Below are positions 43,314 to 43,512 of a stretch of DNA of 43,512 bases, one piece after another. The stretch comes from Tannerella sp. (lineage in GTDB: Bacteria; Bacteroidota; Bacteroidia; Bacteroidales; Tannerellaceae), in contig JAITMM010000074.1 of assembly GCA_031277335.1 (NCBI GenBank), forward strand, positions 1 through 43,512, given 5' to 3'. Position 1 is the stretch's first letter; each line of letters opens with the position of its first letter. The position numbers and the translations under genes are program-made. The notes under the pieces are model-generated. The model ran no database searches and had not been told where the DNA came from. It worked only from the letters and a program-made list of their open reading frames with translations.

Positions 43314-43354
43314 CGTCTTATCTATTATATATGCTATTCAATGTTGCCTCAAAA

Positions 43355-43471
43355 CCCCGCAGGGATTACCGCTCGGTAGAAATATTGGCCTGTCATTGGT
43401 CGCATTCCGTACGGAATGCGTCCTGAACGCGATTCGCCTATCTACCGAGCGATGCAATCCTGACGGATTGC
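43355..43471. repeat. Nested palindromic intergenic element
   Basis: Outer arms CGCTCGGTAGA (43370-43380) and TCTACCGAGCG (43441-43451) enclose a perfect 20-bp palindrome (43401-43420, CGCATTCCGT and its mirror). A third hairpin, GCAATCC / GGATTGC (43454-43471), follows, and CCCCGCAGGGAT (43355-43366) precedes. The nested arms would fold into a multi-stem RNA or cruciform. The remaining 40 bases of the window show nothing else. Confidence 0.75.
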
Positions 43472-43512
43472 CTGATTTGGCATTGCATTGCGTATTCATT
43501 TTGATTTATTAT

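Overview
The window looks like a chromosomal segment of a member of the Bacteroidota, order Bacteroidales. The evidence is threefold. Many promoters follow the Bacteroidetes pattern (TTG, about 19 bp, then TAnnTTTG). The gene content is typical of the order: a DUF4292 lipoprotein, a fimbrillin-clan lipoprotein with FISUMP and IgGFc-binding modules, a PorZ-like propeller, a UxaE-type epimerase, an EF-G paralogue and exported Gfo/Idh/MocA enzymes. The intergenic repeats (TTCAAAG, ATTCGTG and palindromic families) are also of the kind seen in the order. The PorZ-like protein with a C-terminal sorting-type domain suggests a type IX secretion system, so I favour a lineage outside the genus Bacteroides. 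No rRNA, tRNA, CRISPR array or phage region was seen.

Layout. 0-6.2 kb: a PaaK-like adenylate-forming enzyme, then dut, a TPR protein, a DUF4292 lipoprotein and a degenerate LytM (EnvC-like) protein. This block is bordered on each side by the 3' end of a lost gene (a symporter at 1431-1517 and an S41 protease at 5945-6150). 6.2-6.8 kb: a YefM-YoeB toxin-antitoxin pair with TGTACA palindromes on its promoter. 6.9-10.6 kb: a 1246-residue modular surface lipoprotein. 11-14.2 kb: ribF, an M20 deacetylase and a flippase in one operon. 14.3-16 kb: a homocysteine methyltransferase, and a zeta-like kinase with a 51-residue partner. 16.1-18.5 kb: a CE15-type esterase and hemW. 18.8-20.9 kb: an EF-G paralogue whose GTPase motifs are altered. 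21-22.6 kb: hemerythrin-like, LuxR-type and DUF2007 genes in overlapping order. 22.6-28 kb: exported and cytosolic sugar-oxidoreductase genes around a tetraheme cytochrome fused to a SUMF1-like domain. 28-32.5 kb: UxaE, an AAA-type ATPase behind a palindrome array, a serine hydrolase and a CBM9-like protein. 32.7-43.3 kb: leuS, yitT, a thioesterase, an rdgB-porZ fused frame, a YqaA-like and a multipass membrane protein, and purD. Palindromic repeats close the window.

The most striking object is in leuS. A 447-bp element (33614-34060) with 35-bp inverted ends (32 of 35 identical) encodes a DUF559 PD-(D/E)XK-type nuclease. It sits exactly codon-aligned and in frame at the entrance of the LeuRS editing domain, and the open frame stays intact (1075 residues; 926 without the element). 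It behaves like an intein-sized passenger but shows no splicing motifs. Next come the rdgB-porZ fusion, which has a signal peptide buried at the junction; the heme-SUMF1 fusion beside a Tat-exported sugar oxidoreductase; and the EF-G paralogue in which the catalytic His of the DTPGH motif is Ser.

All family assignments come from reading motifs by eye. No database search was run.
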